Shown: positions 1-6,182 of the stretch, in pieces
Layout: every line of letters starts with the position of its first letter
Position numbering within the stretch: position 1 is the stretch's first letter
Assembly (NCBI GenBank): GCA_964385195.1
Contig: CAYLOC010000181.1
Location: forward strand, 1 to 6,182
Origin: CAYLOC01 sp964385195
Lineage (GTDB): Bacteria; Actinomycetota; Actinomycetes; Propionibacteriales; Nocardioidaceae
DNA: 6,182 bases
Direction of reading: 5' to 3'
Notes under the pieces: generated by a model
What the model was told of the DNA's origin: nothing
What the model saw: only the letters and a program-made list of their open reading frames with translations
The model's database searches: none
Position numbers and translations under genes: made by a program

Positions 1-986
1 TACTCGACGGCGAGATCGCGGCGGCCGAACGCGGCGAGGTCGACGTACTTGACGACACCGCACTGCGGGACCGCTACCAGCAGTTCGCCGCCACAGCGCG
101 GGAGTTGTTGAAGGACTTCCGTGAGGTCGAGAGCAACTTCCGCAGCCTGGACCGGCAGGTACGAGAGCGGATCGCCGGCTGGTCCGGGTCGAAGGGTGAT
201 CTGATCGGCGAAGTGGTTGGTGACCGCGCACTGATCGCTGACTCCGACCAGGGGCGCAACTTCGCTGCGTTCTACGACTTCCTGCTCTCCCGTCAACGAC
301 GCGACGAGCTCGCCGGCCTCCTGGACCGGGTGCACGATCTGGACACGCTCGGCGATACCGACGCCCGGCTGCGGTCGGTGCACCACGACTGGCTGGAGGC
401 GGCCGAGCGGTGCCAGCAGACCGTCCGGTTGCTGTCGGAGCAACTCCGACGCTTCCTCGACGACCAGGTGTGGCTGGAGAACCGCCGGGTGATGGATCTG
501 CTGCGCGGCATCGAGTCGCACGCGTTGCAGGTGCGCAATCGGCGCCGCCCGCCCGTCGCGATGGACCTCGACGCCTTCTCTCCGTCCGTGGTGTTGCCGA
601 TGGAACGGCCGATGTACGCACCGAAGTCCACGGTCGCGCTCGACACCAGCGGCATGGTCGAGGCGGACGGCAACCTCGACACCGATGCCCTGTTCGAGCA
701 GGTCTACGTCGACCCGGCGCGCCTCGCGGACACGGTGCGCGGTGAGCTGCGGCACCGTGACCACGTGTCTCTCCAGGAGTTGGTCCGGACTCATCAGCCA
801 GAGCTCGGGCTGGCCGAGGTCGTCGGCTACCTCGCCTTGGCCGAGGAGGACTTCGAGCCCGTGGTGGACGAGTCGGCGGTAGAACAGGTGGAGTACGTCG
901 ACGGGTCGGGCACTCGCCGAATCGTTACCATGGGCCGGGTCACCTTCACCCACCGCCGCGCCGCCGAGCGGGAGCCAGCACGATGA
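1..986 (+). CDS. jetA: JetA, kleisin-like subunit of type I Wadjet (DUF3375), 5' end outside the window
   Basis: This is the C-terminal 327 residues of the MukF/kleisin-like subunit that bridges the two JetC heads and carries JetB in the Wadjet complex. The frame is open from the first full codon (bases 3-5) to TGA at 984-986. Family members are roughly 480-490 residues, so about 150-160 N-terminal residues, including the expected winged-helix domain, lie upstream. Family hallmarks are visible, numbering from the first codon seen: SLDRQVRERI at about 48-57, the SDQGRNFAAFYDFLLS block at about 81-96, a helical stretch reading LSEQLRRFLDDQVWLENRR (bases about 433-489), and PMERPMYAP (bases about 595-621). 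The TTG at 105 lies inside this conserved stretch and is not the start. The gene overlaps jetB by 4 bases. Role in the complex is known for the family; presence of the missing N-terminus is inferred. Confidence 0.95.
   Translation, partial: LDGEIAAAERGEVDVLDDTALRDRYQQFAATARELLKDFREVESNFRSLDRQVRERIAGWSGSKGDLIGEVVGDRALIADSDQGRNFAAFYDFLLSRQRRDELAGLLDRVHDLDTLGDTDARLRSVHHDWLEAAERCQQTVRLLSEQLRRFLDDQVWLENRRVMDLLRGIESHALQVRNRRRPPVAMDLDAFSPSVVLPMERPMYAPKSTVALDTSGMVEADGNLDTDALFEQVYVDPARLADTVRGELRHRDHVSLQELVRTHQPELGLAEVVGYLALAEEDFEPVVDESAVEQVEYVDGSGTRRIVTMGRVTFTHRRAAEREPAR
970..974 (+). promoter_or_regulatory. Shine-Dalgarno sequence of jetB
   Basis: GGGAG lies 8 bases before the ATG at 983, inside the last codons of jetA. 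It is the only clear ribosome-binding site at the three gene junctions in the window. It supports ATG 983 over the in-frame ATG at 1034 as the jetB start. Confidence 0.7.
983..986 (+). other. ATGA stop/start overlap, jetA-jetB
   Basis: The jetB ATG (983-985) and the jetA TGA (984-986) share bases. This arrangement is typical of translational coupling and fixes the two genes in one transcript. Combined with the Shine-Dalgarno just upstream, jetB can be read both by re-initiating and by newly loaded ribosomes. Confidence 0.85.
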
Positions 987-1573
987 GCGCCACCGAGACG
1001 TCGCCGACACTGTCACCGGTGGTGGTGCAGCTGATGAAAGGGGTAGTCTACCGCGACACCCATGAGCAGGTGTGGCACGCGCTGCTCCGGCAGCAGGCTG
1101 CCGTCGCTGACTACTTCACGGTCATGGGCCTGGTGGTGGTGGTCGACGAGGCGGAGGGGTATGCCTTCCTGCGGTCCCGCCCCGACGAGGACGGCGAGGA
1201 CCCGTTGCCCCGCTTGGTGCCGCGGCATCGGCTGTCGTTCCATGTCAGCCTGTTGCTGGCGTTGCTGCGCAAGAAACTCGCCGAGGCCGACGCTACCAGC
1301 GGGGAGACCCGCCTGATCCTGACCCGTGAGCAGGTGGTCGAGATGATGCGGGTGTTCCTGCCGGACTCCAGTAACGAGACCCGCCTCATCGACCAGATCG
1401 ACCAGCACCTGAACAAGGCGGTCGAGTTGGGGTTCTGCCGACGGGTCGGCGATCAAGGGCAGGCCTATGAGGTGCGCCGGATCCTGAAGGCGTTCGTCGA
1501 CGCGCAGTGGCTGTCAGAGTTCGACGAGCGGCTCGCCGAGTACGCCGAGCAGGCTGCGGGTGACCGCCGGTGA
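983..1573 (+). CDS. jetB: JetB, KITE-like subunit of type I Wadjet (DUF4194)
   Basis: Complete 196-residue protein of the MukE/KITE type. It is a small double winged-helix protein that sits on the JetA kleisin and helps the JetABC motor hold DNA; it has no catalytic role. Family blocks are all present: GVVYRDTHEQVWHALLRQQ near residues 20-38, the segment reading VVVVDEAEGYAFLRSRP near 51-67, LSFHVSLLLALLRKKL near 84-99, VFLPDSSNETRLIDQID near 123-139, and YEVRRILKAFVDAQWL near 162-177. The length is usual for the family. The start is ATG 983, chosen for the GGGAG 8 bases upstream and the 4-base overlap with jetA. It ends at TGA 1571-1573, overlapping the jetC GTG. No truncation or frameshift is seen. 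The assignment is by remembered family motifs and by context between jetA and jetC. Confidence 0.95.
   Translation: MSATETSPTLSPVVVQLMKGVVYRDTHEQVWHALLRQQAAVADYFTVMGLVVVVDEAEGYAFLRSRPDEDGEDPLPRLVPRHRLSFHVSLLLALLRKKLAEADATSGETRLILTREQVVEMMRVFLPDSSNETRLIDQIDQHLNKAVELGFCRRVGDQGQAYEVRRILKAFVDAQWLSEFDERLAEYAEQAAGDRR
1570..1573 (+). other. GTGA stop/start overlap, jetB-jetC
   Basis: The GTG start of jetC (1570-1572) overlaps the jetB TGA (1571-1573). No convincing Shine-Dalgarno precedes it: the nearest purine-rich stretch is GCGGGTGA at 1556-1563. jetC translation therefore probably depends on ribosomes finishing jetB. Confidence 0.75.
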
Positions 1574-4500
1574 GCGGCCTGTTTCCAGCCCGTGACCTGG
1601 CCGACCCCGACACCGGCGCCGGTGCGACGACGCGCTGCGGCTACCGACTGTTGCGGCTGGAGGTGTACAACTGGGGCACATTCCACGACCGGGTGTGGCG
1701 ACTGGACCTACGCGGTGACAACACCCTGCTGACCGGGGATATCGGCTCGGGGAAGTCCACGCTGGTCGACGCGGTCACCACGTTGCTGCTGCCGAGCCAG
1801 CGGATCGCCTACAACAAGGCAGCCGGTGCCGACACTCGTGAACGATCCCTGCGGTCCTACGTACTCGGCTATTACAAGTCCGAACGCAACGAAACCACCG
1901 GTACGTCGAAGCCAGTGGCGCTGCGGGGTCCGGACCGGTTCTCGGTGCTGCTCGGCGTGTTCGGCAATGAGGGGTACGACGAGCGGGTGACGCTGGCACA
2001 GGTGTTCTGGATGCGGGACGCGGGCCAGGGCCAGCCGCATCGGTTCTTCGTCACCGCGGAGGCGGACCGCTCCATCACCGACGACTTCGCCGACTTCGGC
2101 GCCGACCTGACCGCACTGCGTCGGCGGCTCCGGTCCTCCGGCGCGGCGGTGTACGACCACTTCCCGGAGTACGGCCGGACCGTCCGACGCCTGCTGGGGA
2201 TCTCCTCACCACAGGCGATGGAACTGTTCCACCAGACGGTGTCGATGAAAACAGTCGGTAACCTCAACGACTTCGTGCGCAACCACATGCTTGAACCCGC
2301 CGACACCACGCGACGGATCGCCACTCTCGTCAGCCACTTCGAGGACCTCACCCGCGCGCACGAGGCCGTCCGTCGTGCCCGGGAGCAGCGCGACGAGCTG
2401 GCCCCGCTGTTGCGACTGTGCGACACCTACGACGACCTGGGCGCCAGGATGGGACGGACCGAGGCGGAGCGGGCGGCACTGCGGTTCTACTTCGCCGAAC
2501 GTGCTCGCGACCTGCTCGACGCCGAGGACAACCGGCTCCAGCAGGAACTCCATGCCACCGACGAATCCCTCATGGCGCTGGAGGACCGGCTGCGCCAACT
2601 CCGTGATACCCAGAACCGGCTCTTGGTGCAGCGCCACCAGGCTGGCGGTGACCGGATCGCGGAACTGGAACGCCTGATCGCCACCGAGCAGGACAGCATG
2701 GAGACCCGTCGCCGCAAGGAGGCGGACTACGCAGAGTTGATCGCCGCCGCCGGGCTCGACCCGGTCGACGACGCAACCACGTTCCTTCGCCGGGTCGATG
2801 AGGTCGCGGAACGACGGCGACGCCTGGACAGCGACTCCGCGGACCTGGACAACCGGCTCACCGACGTCCGCGTCGACCAGCGCGACGTCGAACAAGAGGC
2901 GAAGGAGCTGTCGGCGGAACTGCAGAGCCTGCGGGGCCGCCGCAGTAACATCCCGCGCCGCAACCTCGATCTGCGTGCCGCCCTGTGCCGGGCCGTGGGA
3001 GCGGATGAGGAGGCGCTGCCGTTCGCCGGTGAGCTCATCCAGGTCCGGCCCGAACACCAGCAGTGGCAAGGTACCGCCGAGCGGGTGCTGCGCGGTTTCG
3101 CGTTGGCGGTGTTGGTGCCGGATGAGCACTACCGATCCGTCTCCGCGTGGGTGGACCGGACGAACCTGCGTGGTCGGCTGGTCTACTACCGGGTGCCACG
3201 TCGCTGGGCGCGGGAGTCGGGCGAGACCAGCACGGACATGCTGTTGGCCGACGTTGTGGAGGTCAAGGACTCGCCGTACGCCGACTGGCTGGAGACGGAA
3301 GTGGCGAGACGCGCGTGTTTTGTGTGCGCGACCTCGGTGGAACACTTCCAGCAGCTCCGGCGGGCGGTGACCCGCACCGGGCAGGTCAAGGCGCCGGGCG
3401 GACGTCACGAGAAGGACGACCGGTTCGCGGTGGACGACCGCAGCCGTTACGTGCTCGGATGGAGCAACGAGGAGAAGATCGACGCACTACTGGCCCGCGC
3501 GCAACACGTGAACCAGCGGCTGGAGGAGTTGCGGAAGCAGCGTCAGCGGCTCGAGGACGAGGCAGGCTCGGCTCGGCGTACCCGCAGCGTGCTGGACAAG
3601 ATCACTGTGTACGCCGACTGGCGCGAGTTGGACTGGCGTGCCTGCGTGCGACAGATCGCGGAGTGGGAATCAGAGCAGCAGGAGCTGGAGTCGGCGTCGG
3701 AGGAACTGGAGCGACTCGCGGAGCAGCTGAGTGCAGTCACCGACCGGATCGAATCCACCGAGCGGGACCGACAGCGGCACACCGAGGTCCGCGGACGACA
3801 GGACCAGCGGCTCACCACTGTGCGTGCCGACCGCGAACGCGAAGCGGCGGTACTGACTACGGTCGATCAGCAGGCCCTGGCCGATGCCCGCGAGTCCTAT
3901 CCAGCGGTGGAGGAACGACTTGAGCGAAGCGGAGTCACCGAGCGGTCCGCCGACGACCCGGAACGGCCCGCGCTGGACCTGTCGAGCCGAGTCGACCTTG
4001 AGCGTCAGCTCTACCAGCAACTGAGCGAGGAATACGACCGGACCGCCGCCGAACAGGGCCGGGCTGCCCAGTCCGCCGTCCGCTCGATGGGGGCGTTCCG
4101 TCGCCACTACCCTGCGGAGACCGTGGAGATGGACGACTCGATGGCGGCCGCCGGAGAGTATCGCACCTTCTACGACCGGATCGTCCACGACGACCTGCCG
4201 CGGTTCGAGACCGAGTTCAAGCGACAGTTGAACACGAACACGATCCGGGATGTAGCCGGCTTCCACGGGTGGCTGGACCGGTCGGCCCGCGACATCCGTG
4301 ACCGCGTGTCGATCATCAACGAATCGCTGTCGGGGATCGAGTACAACCCTGACCGGTTCATCCAGTTGGAGGCGGATCGGACGCCGAACGTGGAGATCCG
4401 GCAGTTCATCGAGGATCTGCGCGCCTGCACCGACGACAGCGTGCTCGGCGGGTCCGGCGAACGTGACGATCACTACTCCGAGCAACGATTCCTCCAGGTA

Positions 4501-5028
4501 CAGCGAATCATCGAGCGGTTCGCCGGACGGGAGGGCTTCGCAGAAGAGGACCGTCGGTGGACGCGACGTGTGACCGACGTCCGCAACTGGTTCACGTTCT
4601 CCGCCTCCGAGCGGTGGCAGGAGTCCGACACCGAGTGGGAGCACTACACCGACTCTGACGGGAAGTCCGGTGGGCAGAAGGAGAAGCTGGCCTACACCAT
4701 TCTGGCCGCATCGCTGGCCTACCAGTTCCGGTTGGAGTGGGGCGCGGCCCGATCCCGGGACTTCCGGTTCGCGGTCATCGACGAGGCGTTCGGCCGGGGG
4801 TCGGACGTATCGAGCCGGTACGCGCTGAACCTGTTCCGCCGATTGGGCCTGCAACTGTTGGTGGTGACGCCGTTGCAGAAGGTGCACGTGATCGAGCCGT
4901 ACGTCGCCGGCGTGGGGTTCGTCGACAACCGGACCGGGGAGTACTCCCGACTGCAGAACCTCACCATCGAGGAGTACCGGGAGCGCCGTGCCCGTCGGTA
5001 CGTCGGCGCCGGCAGCGACGATGTCTGA
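1570..5028 (+). CDS. jetC: JetC, SMC/MukB-like ATPase of type I Wadjet
   Basis: Complete 1152-residue motor subunit that dimerises through a hinge and uses ATP to extrude DNA loops with JetA and JetB. Order of parts: a variable leader (1-23); the N-terminal head with Walker A GDIGSGKST at 56-64, then conserved AYNKAAGA (80-87) and RSYVLGYYKSERNE (95-108); a coiled-coil arm of about 260-465 rich in E, R, L and Q; a globular hinge of about 466-632 containing the family block HEKDDR (613-618); a returning coiled coil of about 633-880; and the C-terminal head with ABC signature SGGQKEK (1033-1039) and Walker B FAVIDEAFGRG (1067-1077; D1071, catalytic E1072). TPLQKVHVIEPY (1100-1111) follows. All ATPase motifs are intact, so it should be active. 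The GTG start is set by the overlap with jetB and the short leader before YRLLRLEVYNWGTF, which is conserved in the family. MukB and MksB are less likely because the neighbours are DUF3375, DUF4194 and JetD. Confidence 0.97.
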   Translation: MSGLFPARDLADPDTGAGATTRCGYRLLRLEVYNWGTFHDRVWRLDLRGDNTLLTGDIGSGKSTLVDAVTTLLLPSQRIAYNKAAGADTRERSLRSYVLGYYKSERNETTGTSKPVALRGPDRFSVLLGVFGNEGYDERVTLAQVFWMRDAGQGQPHRFFVTAEADRSITDDFADFGADLTALRRRLRSSGAAVYDHFPEYGRTVRRLLGISSPQAMELFHQTVSMKTVGNLNDFVRNHMLEPADTTRRIATLVSHFEDLTRAHEAVRRAREQRDELAPLLRLCDTYDDLGARMGRTEAERAALRFYFAERARDLLDAEDNRLQQELHATDESLMALEDRLRQLRDTQNRLLVQRHQAGGDRIAELERLIATEQDSMETRRRKEADYAELIAAAGLDPVDDATTFLRRVDEVAERRRRLDSDSADLDNRLTDVRVDQRDVEQEAKELSAELQSLRGRRSNIPRRNLDLRAALCRAVGADEEALPFAGELIQVRPEHQQWQGTAERVLRGFALAVLVPDEHYRSVSAWVDRTNLRGRLVYYRVPRRWARESGETSTDMLLADVVEVKDSPYADWLETEVARRACFVCATSVEHFQQLRRAVTRTGQVKAPGGRHEKDDRFAVDDRSRYVLGWSNEEKIDALLARAQHVNQRLEELRKQRQRLEDEAGSARRTRSVLDKITVYADWRELDWRACVRQIAEWESEQQELESASEELERLAEQLSAVTDRIESTERDRQRHTEVRGRQDQRLTTVRADREREAAVLTTVDQQALADARESYPAVEERLERSGVTERSADDPERPALDLSSRVDLERQLYQQLSEEYDRTAAEQGRAAQSAVRSMGAFRRHYPAETVEMDDSMAAAGEYRTFYDRIVHDDLPRFETEFKRQLNTNTIRDVAGFHGWLDRSARDIRDRVSIINESLSGIEYNPDRFIQLEADRTPNVEIRQFIEDLRACTDDSVLGGSGERDDHYSEQRFLQVQRIIERFAGREGFAEEDRRWTRRVTDVRNWFTFSASERWQESDTEWEHYTDSDGKSGGQKEKLAYTILAASLAYQFRLEWGAARSRDFRFAVIDEAFGRGSDVSSRYALNLFRRLGLQLLVVTPLQKVHVIEPYVAGVGFVDNRTGEYSRLQNLTIEEYRERRARRYVGAGSDDV
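1611..1624 (+). repeat. 14-base perfect palindrome in the jetC leader
   Basis: CACCGGCGCCGGTG equals its own reverse complement. It begins 41 bases after the jetC GTG and encodes part of the Thr-Gly-Ala-Gly stretch in the poorly conserved leader. It could form a small hairpin or bind a dimeric protein, but palindromes of this composition arise readily in G+C-rich DNA. The symmetry is seen directly; any function is unsupported. Confidence 0.4.
5021..5028 (+). other. 8-base stop/start overlap ATGTCTGA, jetC-jetD
   Basis: The jetD ATG (5021-5023) lies upstream of the jetC TGA (5026-5028) in a different frame. There is no GGAG-like sequence in the 20 bases before the ATG. Coupling to jetC translation is the likely way in, which would tie nuclease synthesis to motor synthesis. 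Confidence 0.75.
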
Positions 5029-6182
5029 TCGTCGCTGGACCACCCCGGAGGACGCGGCCGCCCGGTTGCGACGGCGCTGGGACTCCGGAGAGTGGCTGGC
5101 GTCGTATGCACGGGGCGAGCCGTTCGAGCCGGTGTCGGTGCCGTTGCACGGGCCCACAGCGTCGGAGGTTGCCGCGGACCTGGACCAGGTACGGCGGTGG
5201 GTCGCACGCTGGGAGCGGGTACGGCGCCGGGCCCTGCCGGCGTACCGGGTGCAGGACCGTTCCGTCGGTGGCCGAGCGGTCGGGACGAACCATCTTCCCG
5301 CCCGGGTGCATGTGGAGTCCTATGCCGCGGCCTGGCAGGCGCTCAAGGTGGAACCGGACGTGACGCGTTTCGACGCGCTCGTGGCGACGACCCGGGCGGA
5401 CGCGCCGCGGCTCACCGAGTGGGTGATGGCGCATCCGATGCGGGCGCTGGGACTGGCGGAGGAATGGCCGCGGCTGCTAGCGGCAGTGGGCTGGCTGGTC
5501 GACCACGTCGGTACCCCGGTGTACCTGCGGCAGGTCGACGCCCCAGGCGTGGACACGAAGTTCCTGGAGCAGCACCGCGGCGTCATCGGCGAGCTGGCCG
5601 ATGAGTTGGTCGACGCCTCCACCGTGGATCAACAGTATTCCCGGTCGGACCTGGTGTCGCGGTTCCGGCTCCGGGCCAAGCCGTCATACGTGCGGCTGCG
5701 TTGCCACGACTCGGTAGGTCTGTTGCCCGACGGGGTGTCCGACGCGTCGCTGCGGATCGAGGAGGCGGCGCGGTTACATCCCGGTGCGCGTCATGCCGTA
5801 GTGGTGGAGAACGAGGTGACGTATCTGGCGCTGCCAACCCCGGAAGACGTCGTGGTGTTGCTGGGCGGCGGTTACCTTGCGAGCATGCTCGCGGGACTGG
5901 AATGGCTGCATGAGATGCGGGTCTGGTACTGGGGCGACCTGGACACACACGGGTTCGCGATCTTGGATCGGCTCCGTCGGGCGCTACCGGACGTGCGATC
6001 GGTCCTGATGGACCGGGATACCCTGATCACCCATCGCGACCGGTGGGTAGTCGAGCCCCGCCCGACACACGCATGGCTGGACCGGCTGACCGCGACCGAG
6101 CAGGACGTGTACCAGGACCTGGTCGAGGATGTCTTCGGGGAGTCGGTACGGCTGGAGCAGGAACGGATCGCCTGGCCGCACG
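5021..6182 (+). CDS. jetD: JetD, Toprim-fold nuclease of type I Wadjet (DUF3322 + DUF2220), 3' end outside the window
   Basis: This subunit cleaves plasmid DNA after the JetABC motor has extruded it; its nuclease domain resembles topoisomerase VI/Spo11 Toprim domains. The frame is open from ATG 5021 to the window end, giving 387 residues. Domains: an N-terminal DUF3322 arm (about 6-190) starting WTTPEDAAARLRRRW and containing the family motif GVDTKFLEQHR (176-186), then DUF2220 (about 205-387). The Toprim acidic residues are visible: the VVVENEVTY block (260-268, likely metal-binding E263 or E265) and WGDLDTHGF (304-312) with D306 and D308. The final RLEQERIAW (377-385) is normally close to the C-terminus, so probably only one or two dozen residues are missing. 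L252 is encoded by TTA, the only in-frame TTA in the window. The ATG 5021 start fits both the overlap with jetC and the family N-terminus, although no Shine-Dalgarno is present. Confidence 0.95.
   Translation, partial: MSDRRWTTPEDAAARLRRRWDSGEWLASYARGEPFEPVSVPLHGPTASEVAADLDQVRRWVARWERVRRRALPAYRVQDRSVGGRAVGTNHLPARVHVESYAAAWQALKVEPDVTRFDALVATTRADAPRLTEWVMAHPMRALGLAEEWPRLLAAVGWLVDHVGTPVYLRQVDAPGVDTKFLEQHRGVIGELADELVDASTVDQQYSRSDLVSRFRLRAKPSYVRLRCHDSVGLLPDGVSDASLRIEEAARLHPGARHAVVVENEVTYLALPTPEDVVVLLGGGYLASMLAGLEWLHEMRVWYWGDLDTHGFAILDRLRRALPDVRSVLMDRDTLITHRDRWVVEPRPTHAWLDRLTATEQDVYQDLVEDVFGESVRLEQERIAWPH
5774..5776 (+). other. Rare TTA leucine codon in jetD
   Basis: Codon 252 of jetD is TTA, ten codons before the Toprim motif VENE. 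Every other TTA trinucleotide I found on the plus strand is out of frame (for example inside CGT TAC or TAT TAC). In Streptomyces and relatives, TTA needs the developmentally regulated bldA leucyl-tRNA. Whether that applies depends on the host genus, which I cannot determine. Confidence 0.7.

Noticed and set aside
1130..1143. TGG trinucleotide run resembling a microsatellite
   Set aside because: It encodes the VVVV of the conserved VVVVDEAEGYAF strand in JetB, so it is explained by coding sequence and is too short for a meaningful repeat.
2206..3408. Minus-strand open frame of 400 codons opposite the middle of jetC
   Set aside because: Shadow of jetC. No recognisable motif, and the plus strand has unambiguous family motifs through the same region.
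1570..5028. MukB, MksB or SbcC/RecF-type SMC as the identity of the large protein
   Set aside because: The head motifs and HEKDDR hinge block match JetC, and the gene lies between DUF4194 and DUF3322/DUF2220 genes. MukBEF has no nuclease gene, and SbcC pairs with SbcD.
3670..5157. Long minus-strand open frame of 495 codons opposite jetC and jetD
   Set aside because: It lies fully antisense to conserved SMC head-domain coding sequence. Long antisense frames are expected in G+C-rich DNA, and its translation is rich in R, V, P and G with no recognisable domain.
4737..5604. Two plus-strand frames (4737-5363 and 5092-5604) overlapping the end of jetC and the start of jetD
   Set aside because: Their translations are R/G/P/A-rich out-of-frame readings. 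The frame from ATG 5021 gives a clear JetD with family motifs and Toprim residues, so these are shadows.
1..6182. CRISPR array, tRNA or rRNA gene, insertion sequence, attachment site, terminator
   Set aside because: The window is entirely covered by overlapping coding sequence. I saw no spaced direct repeats, cloverleaf, transposase, terminal inverted repeats or hairpin followed by a T run.

Overview
The window holds one thing: a type I Wadjet anti-plasmid defence operon, jetA-jetB-jetC-jetD, all on the plus strand. The base composition is very G+C-rich, with codon third positions almost always G or C, and leucine is written almost entirely as CTG, CTC or TTG. Together with the closeness of the protein motifs to those of actinobacterial Wadjet proteins, this suggests a high-G+C actinomycete (Actinomycetota). 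The genus cannot be fixed from this sequence.

Layout: bases 1-986 are the 3' two-thirds of jetA (kleisin-like, DUF3375), with the start codon upstream of the window. Bases 983-1573 are jetB (KITE-like, DUF4194), complete. Bases 1570-5028 are jetC (SMC/MukB-like ATPase), complete, with Walker A, ABC signature and Walker B motifs intact. Bases 5021-6182 are jetD (DUF3322 plus a DUF2220 Toprim nuclease), which runs off the right edge and probably lacks only its last few residues. Consecutive genes overlap by 4, 4 and 8 bases, so there is no intergenic DNA. I see no promoter, terminator, RNA gene, mobile element or CRISPR array. Any promoter and terminator lie outside the window.

How the genes work together (established for the family, not shown here): JetC dimers, bridged by the JetA kleisin and carrying JetB, form a condensin-like motor that extrudes loops on DNA. 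On small closed circles the motor runs out of DNA, and JetD then cuts the plasmid. Every catalytic motif I could check in JetC and JetD is present, so the system looks functional.

The system is a known one. Local points worth a second look are a single in-frame TTA leucine codon, the only one in the window, inside the nuclease gene jetD; the uneven ribosome-binding signals behind the overlapping starts; and a few lineage-variable patches in JetC.
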